DNA of 64,000 nucleotides from Rhodonellum sp041748555 (GCA_041748555.1 JBGTDA010000136.1:67441-131440), one strand, 5' to 3'. Counted from the first letter of the stretch, positions 45,925-55,597 are shown. A program made the numbers and translations. Notes: generated from the letters alone by a model not told the origin.

Positions 45925-46401
45925 ATGGATCAAAAACAACAATCTTTTATGCAGATGGCGGTAGACCTTTCACTGGAAGGTATGAAGCTGGGCAAAGGTG
46001 GTCCATTTGGATGTGTCATTGTAAAGAATGGGGCGGTTGTGGGAAAAGGTTACAATTCGGTACTGAGCAACAACGACCCAACGGCACACGCTGAGGTAGT
46101 CGCCATTCGGGAGGCCTGCAAAAATCTTGAAACTTTCCAGCTTGAAGGATGCGATCTTTATACATCGTGTGAACCCTGTCCCATGTGTTTGGGAGCTATT
46201 TATTGGGCTAGACCTGAAAAGGTTTTTTTTGCAAACAGCCAATCAGATGCAGCTGAGGCAGGATTTGACGATCAGTTTATATATGATCAGCTGGTGGTAC
46301 CTTTTGATAAGAGAGAAATTCCTTTTTACCGGATATTGGATGATCAAGCCCGAAAAGTCTTTGATATCTGGATCAAAAAAGATGACAAAACCGTATATTA
46401 A
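45925..46401 (+). CDS. Nucleoside/guanine deaminase of the cytidine-deaminase fold
   Basis: 158 residues. Zinc site: His and Glu in AHAEVVAIREAC and two Cys in SCEPCPMCLGAIYW. GGPFGCVIVKNGAVVGKGYNSVLSNNDPTAH (two parts) and WARPEKVFFAN fit the guanine deaminase subgroup (B. subtilis GuaD-like) better than the tRNA-specific TadA enzyme, including the C-terminal region with KREIPFYRIL. It would convert guanine to xanthine. It is followed 22 bp later by a lipoprotein gene. Confidence 0.88.
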   Translation: MDQKQQSFMQMAVDLSLEGMKLGKGGPFGCVIVKNGAVVGKGYNSVLSNNDPTAHAEVVAIREACKNLETFQLEGCDLYTSCEPCPMCLGAIYWARPEKVFFANSQSDAAEAGFDDQFIYDQLVVPFDKREIPFYRILDDQARKVFDIWIKKDDKTVY

Positions 46402-46423
46402 TTTAACCAAATAAATAAGAATC

Positions 46424-46948
46424 ATGAAAAAATTTATAATTATAGCAATAAGTATAGGACTGATGTTTTCCTGTGCGAACGAAAAATCGGTAGAAGAAAG
46501 ATATCTTTATCAAGGTGAGAAAATAGTGGATGTCGATACCGGCGATGAATATATTATGGAAGAAGCCGGCCAATTCACGATAGTACATCCTGATGGTACA
46601 ACAGAGAAAATCGCCATTGATGAAACTCCCTTTTTCGGTACCGCACTTTCAGATGAATATGTAGAAGACTGGAAAGCAGGCCTCGAACAGCGTGAGCAAC
46701 AGCTCTTGGAAGAAAAAAGAAATCAGCTCAAGGAAACTAGACGACAAAAGTATGCTGATATGTCTGACGATGAATTGATGGAAAAATTTAAAACTGTTCA
46801 TCAGCAGGATGGAGACATGACCGAACAAAGGGAAATGATTTTTGAATTAATTGACAGGGGTGCAATTTCGCCTGACCAAGGGCCTGTATTGTTAGAAATT
46901 GACCCCGAGTTAATGAACGGCGATATTGAGGCAGATACTGTTGGTTAA
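46424..46948 (+). CDS. Hypothetical lipoprotein with a coiled-coil segment
   Basis: 174 residues. Leader MKKFIIIAISIGLMFSC directs lipidation. Residues 25-75 look like a small beta domain (GEKIVDVDTGDEYIMEE, GQFTIVHPDGTTEKIAI). Residues 80-120 are a charged helix (WKAGLEQREQQLLEEKRNQL) likely to be a coiled coil. The C-terminus is acidic. No family is recognised. It is probably cotranscribed with the deaminase and followed by a terminator. Confidence 0.8.
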   Translation: MKKFIIIAISIGLMFSCANEKSVEERYLYQGEKIVDVDTGDEYIMEEAGQFTIVHPDGTTEKIAIDETPFFGTALSDEYVEDWKAGLEQREQQLLEEKRNQLKETRRQKYADMSDDELMEKFKTVHQQDGDMTEQREMIFELIDRGAISPDQGPVLLEIDPELMNGDIEADTVG

Positions 46949-46973
46949 TTTAATTTTGAAATATTTAGTGAAG

Positions 46974-47000
46974 AACCCGGTTATGTTCCGGGTTTTTTTT
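46974..47000 (+). terminator. Rho-independent terminator
   Basis: AACCCGG/CCGGGTT stem with a seven-base loop and a run of eight T, 25 bp after the lipoprotein stop. Confidence 0.88.
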
Positions 47001-47084
47001 ATGGAAGAATTCTACCTTTAATAAAAGCCTATTATATCTTAAAAATTAATATTTTCATATTTGGTCTAACCTAATAGGGAAAAC

Positions 47085-49499
47085 TTGAAAACAGCTTTAC
47101 TTCTAACATTGTTTCTCCTGTTTGTTGGGAATTTATATTCGCAAACCTTGACTGTAAAAGATTCAGAATCGGGAGAAACGTTGGACTTTGTGAGTATTTA
47201 TCATCAACCCACAAAACTGCTGGTAAATACAGATGCTTCCGGAAAAGCAGATATAGGAAAATTTAAAGGTTTTGACAAAATTGAGTTCAGGCTTTTTGGC
47301 TACAGAACATATACCACCAATTACGCAGGACTTCAGAATGATGATTTTCAGGTTTTACTACAACCCTCACACATTATTTTACAACAGGCAGTTGTCTCCG
47401 CCACCCGCTGGAGCCAGTCCCGACAGGAAATTCCTTCCAAGATCACGGGCATCAATAAAGAAGATGTAAGATTGCAGAATCCACAAACAGCCGCAGATCT
47501 GTTGGGTATTTCGGGAGAGGTATATATTCAAAAAAGCCAACAAGGTGGCGGAAGCCCCATGATTCGCGGATTTTCAACAAACAGATTGCTCTACACTATC
47601 GACGGAGTTAGGATGAACACTGCGATATTCAGAAGTGGAAACATTCAGAATGTTATCTCTCTGGATCCCTTTGCAACGGAAAGTACAGAAATTTTTTTCG
47701 GCCCGGGATCTATTATATATGGAAGTGATGCTATTGGAGCTGTCATGAGTTTTCAGACCCTTACCCCTCAGCTTTCTTTGACTGATAAAACAAGAATTAC
47801 GGGCAGTGCTGTGGTCCGGACATCAACTGCCAACAATGAAAAAACCGGGCATTTTGACATTTCCATCGGCGGCAAAAAATGGGCCTCTGTCAGTAGCGTC
47901 AGCTATACCGATTACGGTCACCTGAAGATGGGAAGCAATGGACCTGAGTCCTATCTGAAACCCTTTTTGGTCAGAAGAGTAGATGGGGACGATGTCATCA
48001 TTCCCAATGAAAATCCCGAAAATCAAATTCCTACAGCTTATTCGCAGCTCAATCTGATGCAGAAATTCAGGTTCAGTCCCAACAACGACTGGGATGTTCA
48101 ATATGCTTTTCATTATTCGGAAACTTCCTCTTTTTCCAGGTATGACCGCCATCTCCGATTGGGAACCAACGGACTTCCCAGAAGTGCCGAGTGGAGATAT
48201 GGCCCCCAAACCTGGATGATGAAAAATCTTCAGATATCCTATAATCGGGAAAACAGCATTTTTGATCAGGCGAACCTTCGTCTAGCCCATCAGCGGTTTG
48301 GAGAAAGCCGGATTGACAGGGATTTCAATGATCCGGTCCGAAGAACACGAACTGAACAAGTCACAGCAATTTCCGCAAATCTGGATTTTCTAAAAAACCT
48401 GGGCACATCTTCTAAATTGTTTTATGGTGTCGAAGGGGTTCTAAACGATGTGAATTCTTTTGGTGTAAATGAAAATATCATTTCAGCATCAATAACTCAA
48501 GGTCCTTCCCGTTACCCTCTTTCTTCCTGGACTTCTTTGGCCGCATATCTTTCTTTCCAAAAAAAAATCACAGCTAAGACGCTGATTCAAATGGGCTTAA
48601 GATATAACAGATTCGGCCTGGAGGCAGATTTTGCCAATAACCAACCGTTTTATCCACTTCCATACAATACTGCTGACATCAATAACGGAGCTTTAACAGG
48701 GAGTATGGGGCTTGTCTATACTCCGGCAGAAAGCTGGAGCGTTCACGCAAGTGCCTCTACGGGTTTTCGATCGCCCAATGTGGATGATCTTGGTAAGATT
48801 TTCGATTCAGAACCGGAAACTGTCCTCGTTCCCAACCTGAATCTGCAGGCGGAATATGCCTATAATGCGGAATTGAACATCGGAAAAGTTCTTGGTGATC
48901 ATGTCATGTTGGATGTGACAGGATATTATACTTTGTTGGATAATGCCATTGTAAGACGGGATTTTACGATTGCCGGCAGAGACAGTATATTATATGACGG
49001 ACAAATGAGCAAGGTTTTGGCGCTTCAAAATGCTGCTCAGGCAAGAATTTATGGAATTCAGGGAGCCTTGGAAATAAAGTTTCCTGTAGGATTTTCTTTT
49101 TCTACCCGCCTCAACTATCAAAAAGGGATCGAAGAAACAGATGACGGACTCAAAAGTCCTTCTCGGCATGCACCGCCTTTATTCGGTGTCGCCCGTCTCG
49201 AATTGAAAAAAAGGAAAATAAGACTTCAGCTTTACAGCGAATACTCAGGAGAAATGGCTTATCAGGAACTTCCATTGGAGGAACGGGGAAAACCTGAACT
49301 TTATGCTTCTGATGGGCAGGACAATCCTTATTCACCCTCTTGGATAACACTCAATTTTAAAGGTATCTATGAACTGAAATCTTTTTTATCGCTGAGTGCA
49401 GGCTTGGAAAACATCACGGACTTAAGATACCGGGCTTACAGTTCCGGAATAGTGGCACCCGGAAGAAATTTTATCATTAGTCTCAGAGCAAATTTCTAA
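47085..49499 (+). CDS. TonB-dependent receptor, haem/transferrin-type, TTG start
   Basis: 804 residues. The frame opens with TTG directly before a good signal peptide (KTALLLTLFLLFVGNLYSQ), and no ATG suits the leader, so TTG is probably the real start. A carboxypeptidase-regulatory-like domain (LTVKDSESGETLDFVSIY), TonB-box region (QQAVVSATRWSQSRQEIPSK) and plug with GGGSPMIRGFSTNRLLYTID split by GVRMNTAIFRSGNIQNVISL precede the barrel, which ends GRNFIISLRANF. The plug pattern is that of the TonB-dependent haemoglobin/transferrin/lactoferrin receptor family in Bacteroidota. A ZIP metal transporter follows 163 bp later, consistent with metal or metal-chelate uptake. Ligand not proven. Confidence 0.88.
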   Translation: MKTALLLTLFLLFVGNLYSQTLTVKDSESGETLDFVSIYHQPTKLLVNTDASGKADIGKFKGFDKIEFRLFGYRTYTTNYAGLQNDDFQVLLQPSHIILQQAVVSATRWSQSRQEIPSKITGINKEDVRLQNPQTAADLLGISGEVYIQKSQQGGGSPMIRGFSTNRLLYTIDGVRMNTAIFRSGNIQNVISLDPFATESTEIFFGPGSIIYGSDAIGAVMSFQTLTPQLSLTDKTRITGSAVVRTSTANNEKTGHFDISIGGKKWASVSSVSYTDYGHLKMGSNGPESYLKPFLVRRVDGDDVIIPNENPENQIPTAYSQLNLMQKFRFSPNNDWDVQYAFHYSETSSFSRYDRHLRLGTNGLPRSAEWRYGPQTWMMKNLQISYNRENSIFDQANLRLAHQRFGESRIDRDFNDPVRRTRTEQVTAISANLDFLKNLGTSSKLFYGVEGVLNDVNSFGVNENIISASITQGPSRYPLSSWTSLAAYLSFQKKITAKTLIQMGLRYNRFGLEADFANNQPFYPLPYNTADINNGALTGSMGLVYTPAESWSVHASASTGFRSPNVDDLGKIFDSEPETVLVPNLNLQAEYAYNAELNIGKVLGDHVMLDVTGYYTLLDNAIVRRDFTIAGRDSILYDGQMSKVLALQNAAQARIYGIQGALEIKFPVGFSFSTRLNYQKGIEETDDGLKSPSRHAPPLFGVARLELKKRKIRLQLYSEYSGEMAYQELPLEERGKPELYASDGQDNPYSPSWITLNFKGIYELKSFLSLSAGLENITDLRYRAYSSGIVAPGRNFIISLRANF

Positions 49500-49662
49500 A
49501 ATTAAATCCTGAAGCCTTCTTTGAGGTACAGTTTTAAAGCCGGCCTTTTCGATCTAAAATCAGAATCAATTTGAACTCCTAAAAGAAGATTTAACAAGAC
49601 TCAATATGAAAAGGGGTTTGAAATTCCCAAAAGTTAAATACTTTTACCAAAATCTTTTTTTT

Positions 49663-50490
49663 ATGATGGACAAGTTAGTTGCATTCGCACATGAAATCGG
49701 ACCGGTTAAATCTGCTCTTATCGCTACTGTTTTCACTTGGTTTCTAACTGCAATGGGTGCATCTGTGGTGTTCTTTTTCAAAAAAATAAACCGCGCTGTG
49801 TTCGATACCATGTTGGGATTTACAGGCGGAGTAATGATTGCGGCAAGTTTTTGGTCTTTATTGGCTCCTAGTATTAAACACTCCGAGAAAATGTTTCCTG
49901 ATTATCCCTGGTTTCCTGCAGCGGTTGGTTTCCTTTTGGGAGGATTTTTTATTTTTGGACTGGATAAATTAACCCCTCACTTACACATAAATTTCAACAA
50001 GGAGGAATCAGAGGGAGTGAGTACCAAGTGGCATAGATCCACTTTGCTGCTGCTGGCCATTACTTTGCACAATATACCCGAAGGTCTGGCTGTGGGAATT
50101 TTATTCGGTGCAGCGGCACTGGGAACAGATGGTGCTTCGATTCAGGCGGCAATTGCTTTGGCCATTGGGATCGGGATTCAGAATTTTCCTGAAGGAATGG
50201 CTATATCAATGCCATTGAGGAGAAACGGTGTAGGTAGAAGAAGGAGCTTTTGGTATGGGCAGCTTTCTGCAGTTGTGGAGCCTGTTGCCGGGGTTTTAGG
50301 AGCTGTTGCTGTTGTACACATGCAGAGTATACTTCCATATGCGCTATCCTTTGCGGCCGGTGCTATGATTTTTGTGGTGGTAGAAGAAGTGATTCCCGAA
50401 ACACAAAGGGATAAATATACAGATTTGGCTGTTTTGGGATTTATGGTTGGTTTTGTTGTAATGATGATTTTAGATGTTGGTTTCGGCTGA
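49663..50490 (+). CDS. ZIP family divalent metal transporter
   Basis: 275 residues from MMDKLVAFAHEIGP; the frame opens upstream at 49606 but the extra part is unlike the family. Eight hydrophobic helices. The ZIP metal-binding pair is complete: LHNIPEGLAVGILFGA in helix 4 and IGIQNFPEGMAISMPLRRNG in helix 5, with His, Asn, Pro and Glu present. It moves zinc or iron inwards across the cytoplasmic membrane. It sits between a TonB-dependent receptor and an anion/SLC13-type permease on the same strand. Confidence 0.93.
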   Translation: MMDKLVAFAHEIGPVKSALIATVFTWFLTAMGASVVFFFKKINRAVFDTMLGFTGGVMIAASFWSLLAPSIKHSEKMFPDYPWFPAAVGFLLGGFFIFGLDKLTPHLHINFNKEESEGVSTKWHRSTLLLLAITLHNIPEGLAVGILFGAAALGTDGASIQAAIALAIGIGIQNFPEGMAISMPLRRNGVGRRRSFWYGQLSAVVEPVAGVLGAVAVVHMQSILPYALSFAAGAMIFVVVEEVIPETQRDKYTDLAVLGFMVGFVVMMILDVGFG

Positions 50491-50524
50491 CATTTTAAAA
50501 TTATTTGTACTTTACCGATCATTT

Positions 50525-52294
50525 ATGGGAAAAGAAATAGTATTTGGGGTTTTAGTTTTAGCCCTCATCCTTTTTGCCTGGGGAAAAATCAGACATGACT
50601 TTGTAGCACTGATCTGTCTTTTAATATTGGTTTTTTCAGGGGTGGTACCTGCGGAAGATTCTTTTTTGGGATTTGCTCATCCGGCGGTGATCACGGTCGC
50701 AATGATTTTGGTGGTTGGTCACGGGCTGAAAAAATCCGGACTTGTTGAATGGCTTGGGAACTATATGGTAAACCTCAGCACGAATTTCACCATACAGCTT
50801 GCCTTACTCTGCGGACTTGTCTGTTTTGCCTCGGCTTTTATGAATAATGTGGGCGCCTTGGCTGTAAGCATGCCTTTGGCAGTTCATATTGCCAATAAAA
50901 ACGGGACATCGGTATCTTATTTTTTAATGCCAATTGCTTTTTCATCTTTGCTCGGTGGTATGATCACGCTGATCGGCACACCTCCGAACATCATCATTTC
51001 TACTTTTCGTTCGCAAGCACTTGGAGTAAGGTACCGGATGTTTGATTTTGCTCCCGTAGGAATTGGACTTGCAATTGTGGGAATCCTTTTTATTGTACTG
51101 TTGGGTTGGAGATTTATTCCCAAAAGAATTGCCAAGGATAATGACGATCCTAAATTCAATATCAATGACTACATCACCGAAGTTAAAATCGGTCCTGAAT
51201 CCAACCTTAAAAATGCACCACACAGCACCATTTATGACAGTGTGAAAGGGAATATACAAATCCTGGACATTATCCGAAACAAACAGCTTATCTATGCACC
51301 CGGTCGAAATTTTGTATTTAAAGAAAATGATATTATTGCTGTTCAGGGAGATTCCAATGACCTTAAAGAGTTTATAGAAACTACAAGGACTGTTTTGGTA
51401 GGGAAAGAGAAAGGGGAACATTTAGCTATAGGAATGGAAAACATTACGCTTTCAGAGGCCGTAGTGATGGCAAATTCCCCGATGATCGAAAGGTCGGCTT
51501 CTGAAATCCACATGAGTTTTAGATATGGTGTCAATTTATTGGCTATTTCCCGACGGAACAAACAGGTAGTAAAAAGGATTGACCATGTTAAATTCCAGAT
51601 CGGGGATATTTTACTGGTTCAGGGTGAATCAGAAAAAATGACCGAAGCCCTTGACCGTATGGGCTGTCTGCCCTTAGCGGATCGGGGTATCAGTCTGGGT
51701 GAACCCAAAAAAATTGCCCTTGCCGTCGGCGTATTTGTGCTGGCCCTTGTGATGATTATTACCAGGTTGGCAGAAGTACAGATTGCATTTACTGTCGCAG
51801 CCTTACTGATGGTTTTATTCAAGATCGTACCCATCCGTGATTTTTATACTTCCATAGACTGGCCGATAATCGTGCTGTTGGGAGCATTGTTGCCTTTGGG
51901 AACGGCTTTGGAAACTTCCGGTGGAGCAGAATTGATTGCTTCTCAAATTCTTGTTTTTCAAGATAGCATGGCGCCTTGGATGATTTTAGGTGTTGTTTTG
52001 GTTTTTACCATGTTTTTATCCGACATTATCAACAACGCGGCTACAGTGGTTTTGATGGCTCCCATCGCCCTAAGTGTGGCAACAGGATTGGAAGTTTCAC
52101 CTGATCCCTTTTTGATGGCCGTGGCAATAGGTGCATCCTGTGCCTTTCTGACACCAATAGGTCATCAATCCAATGCTTTGGTGATGGGACCGGGAGGTTA
52201 CAAATTCACCGATTATGCAAGAATGGGAATTCCTTTGGAAGTAATTATTGTCCTTGTGGGTATTCCCTTGATTCATTATTTCTGGCCGATGTAA
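50525..52294 (+). CDS. SLC13-type permease with two TrkA-C (RCK) domains
   Basis: 589 residues from MGKEIVFGVLVLALILFAWGK. Two membrane halves (about 1-185 and 400-589) flank two soluble TrkA-C domains (about 205-290 and 300-390: APGRNFVFKENDIIAVQGDS and VKFQIGDILLVQGES). The family motifs FASAFMNNVGALAVSMPLAV and GTPPNIIISTFR in the first half, and SDIINNAATVVLMAPIAL and GHQSNALVMGPGGYKF in the second, mark the divalent anion:sodium symporter hairpins. Members with TrkA-C domains carry sulfate or dicarboxylates. Start is 34 bp after the ZIP gene. Confidence 0.93.
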   Translation: MGKEIVFGVLVLALILFAWGKIRHDFVALICLLILVFSGVVPAEDSFLGFAHPAVITVAMILVVGHGLKKSGLVEWLGNYMVNLSTNFTIQLALLCGLVCFASAFMNNVGALAVSMPLAVHIANKNGTSVSYFLMPIAFSSLLGGMITLIGTPPNIIISTFRSQALGVRYRMFDFAPVGIGLAIVGILFIVLLGWRFIPKRIAKDNDDPKFNINDYITEVKIGPESNLKNAPHSTIYDSVKGNIQILDIIRNKQLIYAPGRNFVFKENDIIAVQGDSNDLKEFIETTRTVLVGKEKGEHLAIGMENITLSEAVVMANSPMIERSASEIHMSFRYGVNLLAISRRNKQVVKRIDHVKFQIGDILLVQGESEKMTEALDRMGCLPLADRGISLGEPKKIALAVGVFVLALVMIITRLAEVQIAFTVAALLMVLFKIVPIRDFYTSIDWPIIVLLGALLPLGTALETSGGAELIASQILVFQDSMAPWMILGVVLVFTMFLSDIINNAATVVLMAPIALSVATGLEVSPDPFLMAVAIGASCAFLTPIGHQSNALVMGPGGYKFTDYARMGIPLEVIIVLVGIPLIHYFWPM

Positions 52295-52395
52295 TTGGCT
52301 TTGGCAAATGAGATTTCATCAACCTTCATATCTTTAGATCCTCAAATCCAATATTCCTTTTTATATTGAGTCCGATTCAGAAAACGGATAAGAAT

Positions 52396-53337
52396 ATGAA
52401 CCGCCGACAATTTCATAAAAGAACGCTTCAGGCAACTTTACTGGCTGGATTGGGACCTACGACGATGTCATTTGCAGAACAAAGGCTAGAGAATTCCAGT
52501 ATCAGGCTAGGAGGTCCTGTTTATGAAAAATACACCTCTCCCGAAGAATGGATAACTGCCTTAAAAAAATACGGTTATCGCGCAGCATATTGCCCTTTGG
52601 GTGTAGAGGCCATGCAGGACGAAATATTTGCCTGCGCCACTGCCGCAAAGAAGGCTGACATCATCATTGCTGAAGTTGGAGCTTGGAGCAATCCCATCAG
52701 CCCCGACCCCAAAACAGCATTGGATGCTTTCAGAAAATGTTCGGAATCTTTACAGCTTGCAGAAGATATCGGAGCAAGGTGTTGTGTGAATATTGCAGGT
52801 TCAAGAAATGCAGAAAATTGGGCAGGACCTCATGAGGATAATTTTAAGGAAGAAACTTTTGATTTGATTGTGGAGGTTACCAGAAATATCATCGATTCGG
52901 TAAACCCTTCCCGCACTTTCTTTACATTGGAATGTATGCCCTGGATCTTTCCGGAATCACCCGATAGCTACCTCCGTTTGATAAAAGCTATTGACAGGAA
53001 AGCTTTTGGGGTTCACTTGGACCCTGTAAACATTCAGGTCAGTCCTGCTGTTTTTTTCACGAACGGTGAATTGATCAAAGAATGTTTTAAAAAATTAGGC
53101 CCCCATATCAAAAGTTGCCATGCAAAAGATCTGATATTAAAGGATGGAACAGATTTGCCACAGTTTGAAGAAATCCGGCCCGGACTTGGTAAGCTTGATT
53201 ATCCTGTTTTTTTGAAGGAGCTAAGCCGATTCCCCGATGTACCACTGATGATGGAGCATTTACCTTCGCAGGAAGAATATACAATGGCTGCTAATTTTAT
53301 CAGAGAAAAAGGGAAGGAAGAAAATATTGATCTTTAA
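52396..53337 (+). CDS. Secreted sugar phosphate isomerase/epimerase-like TIM-barrel protein
   Basis: 313 residues from MNRRQFHKRTLQATLLAGLG, a leader with twin-arginine pattern, so export via Tat is likely. The xylose-isomerase-like barrel has metal-ligand candidates in FFTLECMPWIFPES, GVHLDPVNIQVSP, KSCHAKDLILKDG and PLMMEHL. The family includes epimerases, isomerases and endonuclease IV-like proteins. The real substrate is unknown. It begins about 100 bp after the permease gene, but no link is obvious. Confidence 0.87.
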   Translation: MNRRQFHKRTLQATLLAGLGPTTMSFAEQRLENSSIRLGGPVYEKYTSPEEWITALKKYGYRAAYCPLGVEAMQDEIFACATAAKKADIIIAEVGAWSNPISPDPKTALDAFRKCSESLQLAEDIGARCCVNIAGSRNAENWAGPHEDNFKEETFDLIVEVTRNIIDSVNPSRTFFTLECMPWIFPESPDSYLRLIKAIDRKAFGVHLDPVNIQVSPAVFFTNGELIKECFKKLGPHIKSCHAKDLILKDGTDLPQFEEIRPGLGKLDYPVFLKELSRFPDVPLMMEHLPSQEEYTMAANFIREKGKEENIDL

Positions 53338-53357
53338 ATCCCTTTTGATTTCCTCTT

Positions 53358-53651
53358 TCACAATTCAAACCGCCTCAATTTATTTCTAAGGTTTTGATTT
53401 TCCTGTTGAAGCGACTCTATATTATCCAGCAATTGTAACACAACACCTATTCCTTCAGGATTGATATCCAGTTCGCGGTGCAGACGTAGGATTTTCTCAA
53501 GATCGGAAAGTTTATCTTCAGAGATAAACAATGAATTTTCAATAATTTCTAACTGAATCAAACCAATTTCCTGAACCGAAAAAACAAATGTTTCCTCCAC
53601 CCGGTGATACCTGCAGAATGATTCTATGGCGATCATATTCCTATTTTCCAT
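53358..53651 (-). CDS. cbpM: Chaperone modulator CbpM
   Basis: 97 residues, all helical; starts MENRNMIAIESFCRYHRVEE and has FVFSVQEIGLIQLEI, LEKILRLHRELDINPEGIGVVLQLLDNIE (in parts), and a C-terminal coiled coil LQQENQNLRNKL. CbpM binds the J domain of CbpA and limits its co-chaperone activity. The gene overlaps the end of cbpA by 11 bases. Confidence 0.93.
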   Translation of the reverse strand: MENRNMIAIESFCRYHRVEETFVFSVQEIGLIQLEIIENSLFISEDKLSDLEKILRLHRELDINPEGIGVVLQLLDNIESLQQENQNLRNKLRRFEL

Positions 53652-54555
53652 GGTGTGCTAATTTTTGAAGTTCGCTGAACAGTTCTTTTTCCTTTTCAGA
53701 GATTGTGTCTGGGATCTTTATCTTGTATTTCACATAAAGGTCTCCAAATTCTCCTTCCTTTTTGTAAACCGGAAATCCTTTGCCTTTCAATCGGACCGAG
53801 GTATCGTTTTGGGTTCCCGGAGCAACTTTTAGTTTCACCTTTCCGTCGAACGTGTCTACAATCAATTCCCCTCCCAAAACCGCAGTATAAAGATCCAGGT
53901 CCACCTGTCTATGAAGGTCATTTCCTTCTCTCATAAAATCTGTATTGTTTTGAATAACAAAAGTAATGAACAAGTCTCCTTTTGGACCTCCGTTGGCTCC
54001 CTCACCTCCATATCCCCTGATTTTGATAGTCTGCCCATCTTCAATACCGGCAGGCACATTAATCCGGAGGTTTTTACCATCAACAGTTACGGTGTGTTTC
54101 TTGGTTTTATATACATCTTTCAGTTTGAGGTGAAGGTGTGATTTATAATCTGCTCCTTTGTACTGGACATCCTGCCTTCCTCCTCCAAAATAATCCCCCT
54201 GACCTCCTCCAAACATAGAACTGAAAAAATCTGAAAAATCACTTTCAGTAAACCTGCCCGAATAGGCCCGCTGACCGGCGGAACCCGATTCCCTTCTTTG
54301 TTGATATCCTTGCTTTTCGAATTGATCGGCATGCCTCCAATCCTTTCCGTATTGATCATATTTTTTCCTTTTTTCGGGGTCACTCAGGACTTCATTTGCT
54401 TCATTAACCTGTTTGAATTTCATTTCAGCGTCTTTATCATTGGGATTCAGGTCTGGATGGTATTTTCTGGCCAGTGTCCGATAGGCTTTTTTGATTTCTG
54501 CTTCCGAAACAGTTTTTTCGATTCCAAGGATTTTGTAATAATCTATAAATTCCAT
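53641..54555 (-). CDS. cbpA: DnaJ-like co-chaperone CbpA
   Basis: 304 residues from MEFIDYYKILGIEKTVSEAE; the frame opens upstream at 54597 with a hydrophobic stretch unlike CbpA. The J domain has the HPD motif in ARKYHPDLNPNDKDAE. A Gly/Phe-rich linker with SDFFSSMFGGGQGDYFGGG follows, and then the two C-terminal peptide-binding beta domains (VNVPAGIEDGQTI-like INVPAGIEDGQTIKIRGYGG, LKVAPGTQNDTSVRLKGKG). There is no zinc finger, as expected for CbpA. Stimulates DnaK. Confidence 0.94.
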   Translation of the reverse strand: MEFIDYYKILGIEKTVSEAEIKKAYRTLARKYHPDLNPNDKDAEMKFKQVNEANEVLSDPEKRKKYDQYGKDWRHADQFEKQGYQQRRESGSAGQRAYSGRFTESDFSDFFSSMFGGGQGDYFGGGRQDVQYKGADYKSHLHLKLKDVYKTKKHTVTVDGKNLRINVPAGIEDGQTIKIRGYGGEGANGGPKGDLFITFVIQNNTDFMREGNDLHRQVDLDLYTAVLGGELIVDTFDGKVKLKVAPGTQNDTSVRLKGKGFPVYKKEGEFGDLYVKYKIKIPDTISEKEKELFSELQKLAHHGK

Positions 54556-55063
54556 AGCAAGAAATATAATCAGCAGTTTAAAGATTAATTTCATCAATTC
54601 ACAAATACAATTTGATAAAAGTGCATCCGAACTGTTGCCAATATATTATTATAAATCATATGATCACCTTCGGTTATTAAACTCTCAGTCTTGAGTTTTA
54701 TTAAAAATCTATTAAATTAGTTTTATTGAACAAGTTAAAAAAAAGCATAGAGATCTAAAAGCTCTTTACAAGAAACACAAAATTTATCACAAAATCCAAA
54801 AAACAAAATGTGAAATATATTTGGTTTATTTTTATAAATTCAATAAAAATATTTGGCTTTTTATTCAATATTTAAAATATTTTCATTTATTTTTGATTAG
54901 TTCATCTTTAATAAAAAAGACAGATGGATAAAATACAGGATTGGTTAGCAAACTGATTTCAAGTATCCTTTCTGTCAGCAAACCTCCAAAAACAGCACCC
55001 ACTGTTAAATGGAAATGCCCAAAAATACCCATTCCTTTTCATCGAAAATTAAAAGTTCATTAT
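54556..55063. other. AT-rich divergent intergenic region
   Basis: About 500 bp of strongly AT-rich DNA between cbpA and the carbonic-anhydrase-like gene, with one small hairpin (AAACTC/GAGTTT at 54679-54698). The frame upstream of 55064 is open to 54941 but that part is unlike protein. No clear promoter. Confidence 0.4.
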
Positions 55064-55597
55064 ATGATTTTCAAGAAATCACAATCTCTCAGATCCTATC
55101 TTAATGGGATAAATGCCAAAACCTTGATGATTTTCTGCAATGATTGCCAGATGCAGGCGATGGAAAGCGCCGCTGAAAACATCACTGTGAGGACTCAGTC
55201 AGGTTTAGTTTTTATGGATTCAAATCAGGAATCTCTGGACGCTCTCCTAATGGATCTAAAAGAGGGAGGTTTTGTTCAGGTGATATTGGTAGGACATTAT
55301 CCATGCATCATTCATAATCACCTCAATAAAGGCCTTAAATCATCCCCGCAGTGGATCAAAGTTGCTGAAAGGACTCGGGAAAATTTTCTTAAACTGGAAA
55401 GCGACGGCATCCGCCACCTGTCAGACAAGGAATTTTCCTTTATTCACCTTCAGCAACAACTGACTTTCTTTGGGGATTTTCTGTTTCAAGAACCTGGAAT
55501 GCCTTTTAAAATACCTGTTGTAAAAGGGCTGCTTTGGGACAAGGAAAATCAGGTAACGGAAGTTGGGATGATGAAATTTACTCTCACTCTAAATTGA
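55064..55597 (+). CDS. Carbonic-anhydrase-like protein with altered active site
   Basis: 177 residues from MIFKKSQSLRSYLNGINAKT. FCNDCQ at 24-29 matches the place of the beta-carbonic anhydrase CxDxR motif, with Cys25 and Asp27 kept but the Arg replaced by Gln29. GHYPC at 77-81 matches the GHxxC motif with the two other zinc ligands His78 and Cys81. The distance of 53 residues from first Cys to His is close to the usual 56. The middle strand ITVRTQSGLVF corresponds to the xxVxRNxGN region, but without RN. Zinc could still be bound, yet CO2 hydration is doubtful because Asp-Arg is part of the catalytic pair. Family call by eye; an unrelated fold is possible. Confidence 0.6.
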   Translation: MIFKKSQSLRSYLNGINAKTLMIFCNDCQMQAMESAAENITVRTQSGLVFMDSNQESLDALLMDLKEGGFVQVILVGHYPCIIHNHLNKGLKSSPQWIKVAERTRENFLKLESDGIRHLSDKEFSFIHLQQQLTFFGDFLFQEPGMPFKIPVVKGLLWDKENQVTEVGMMKFTLTLN

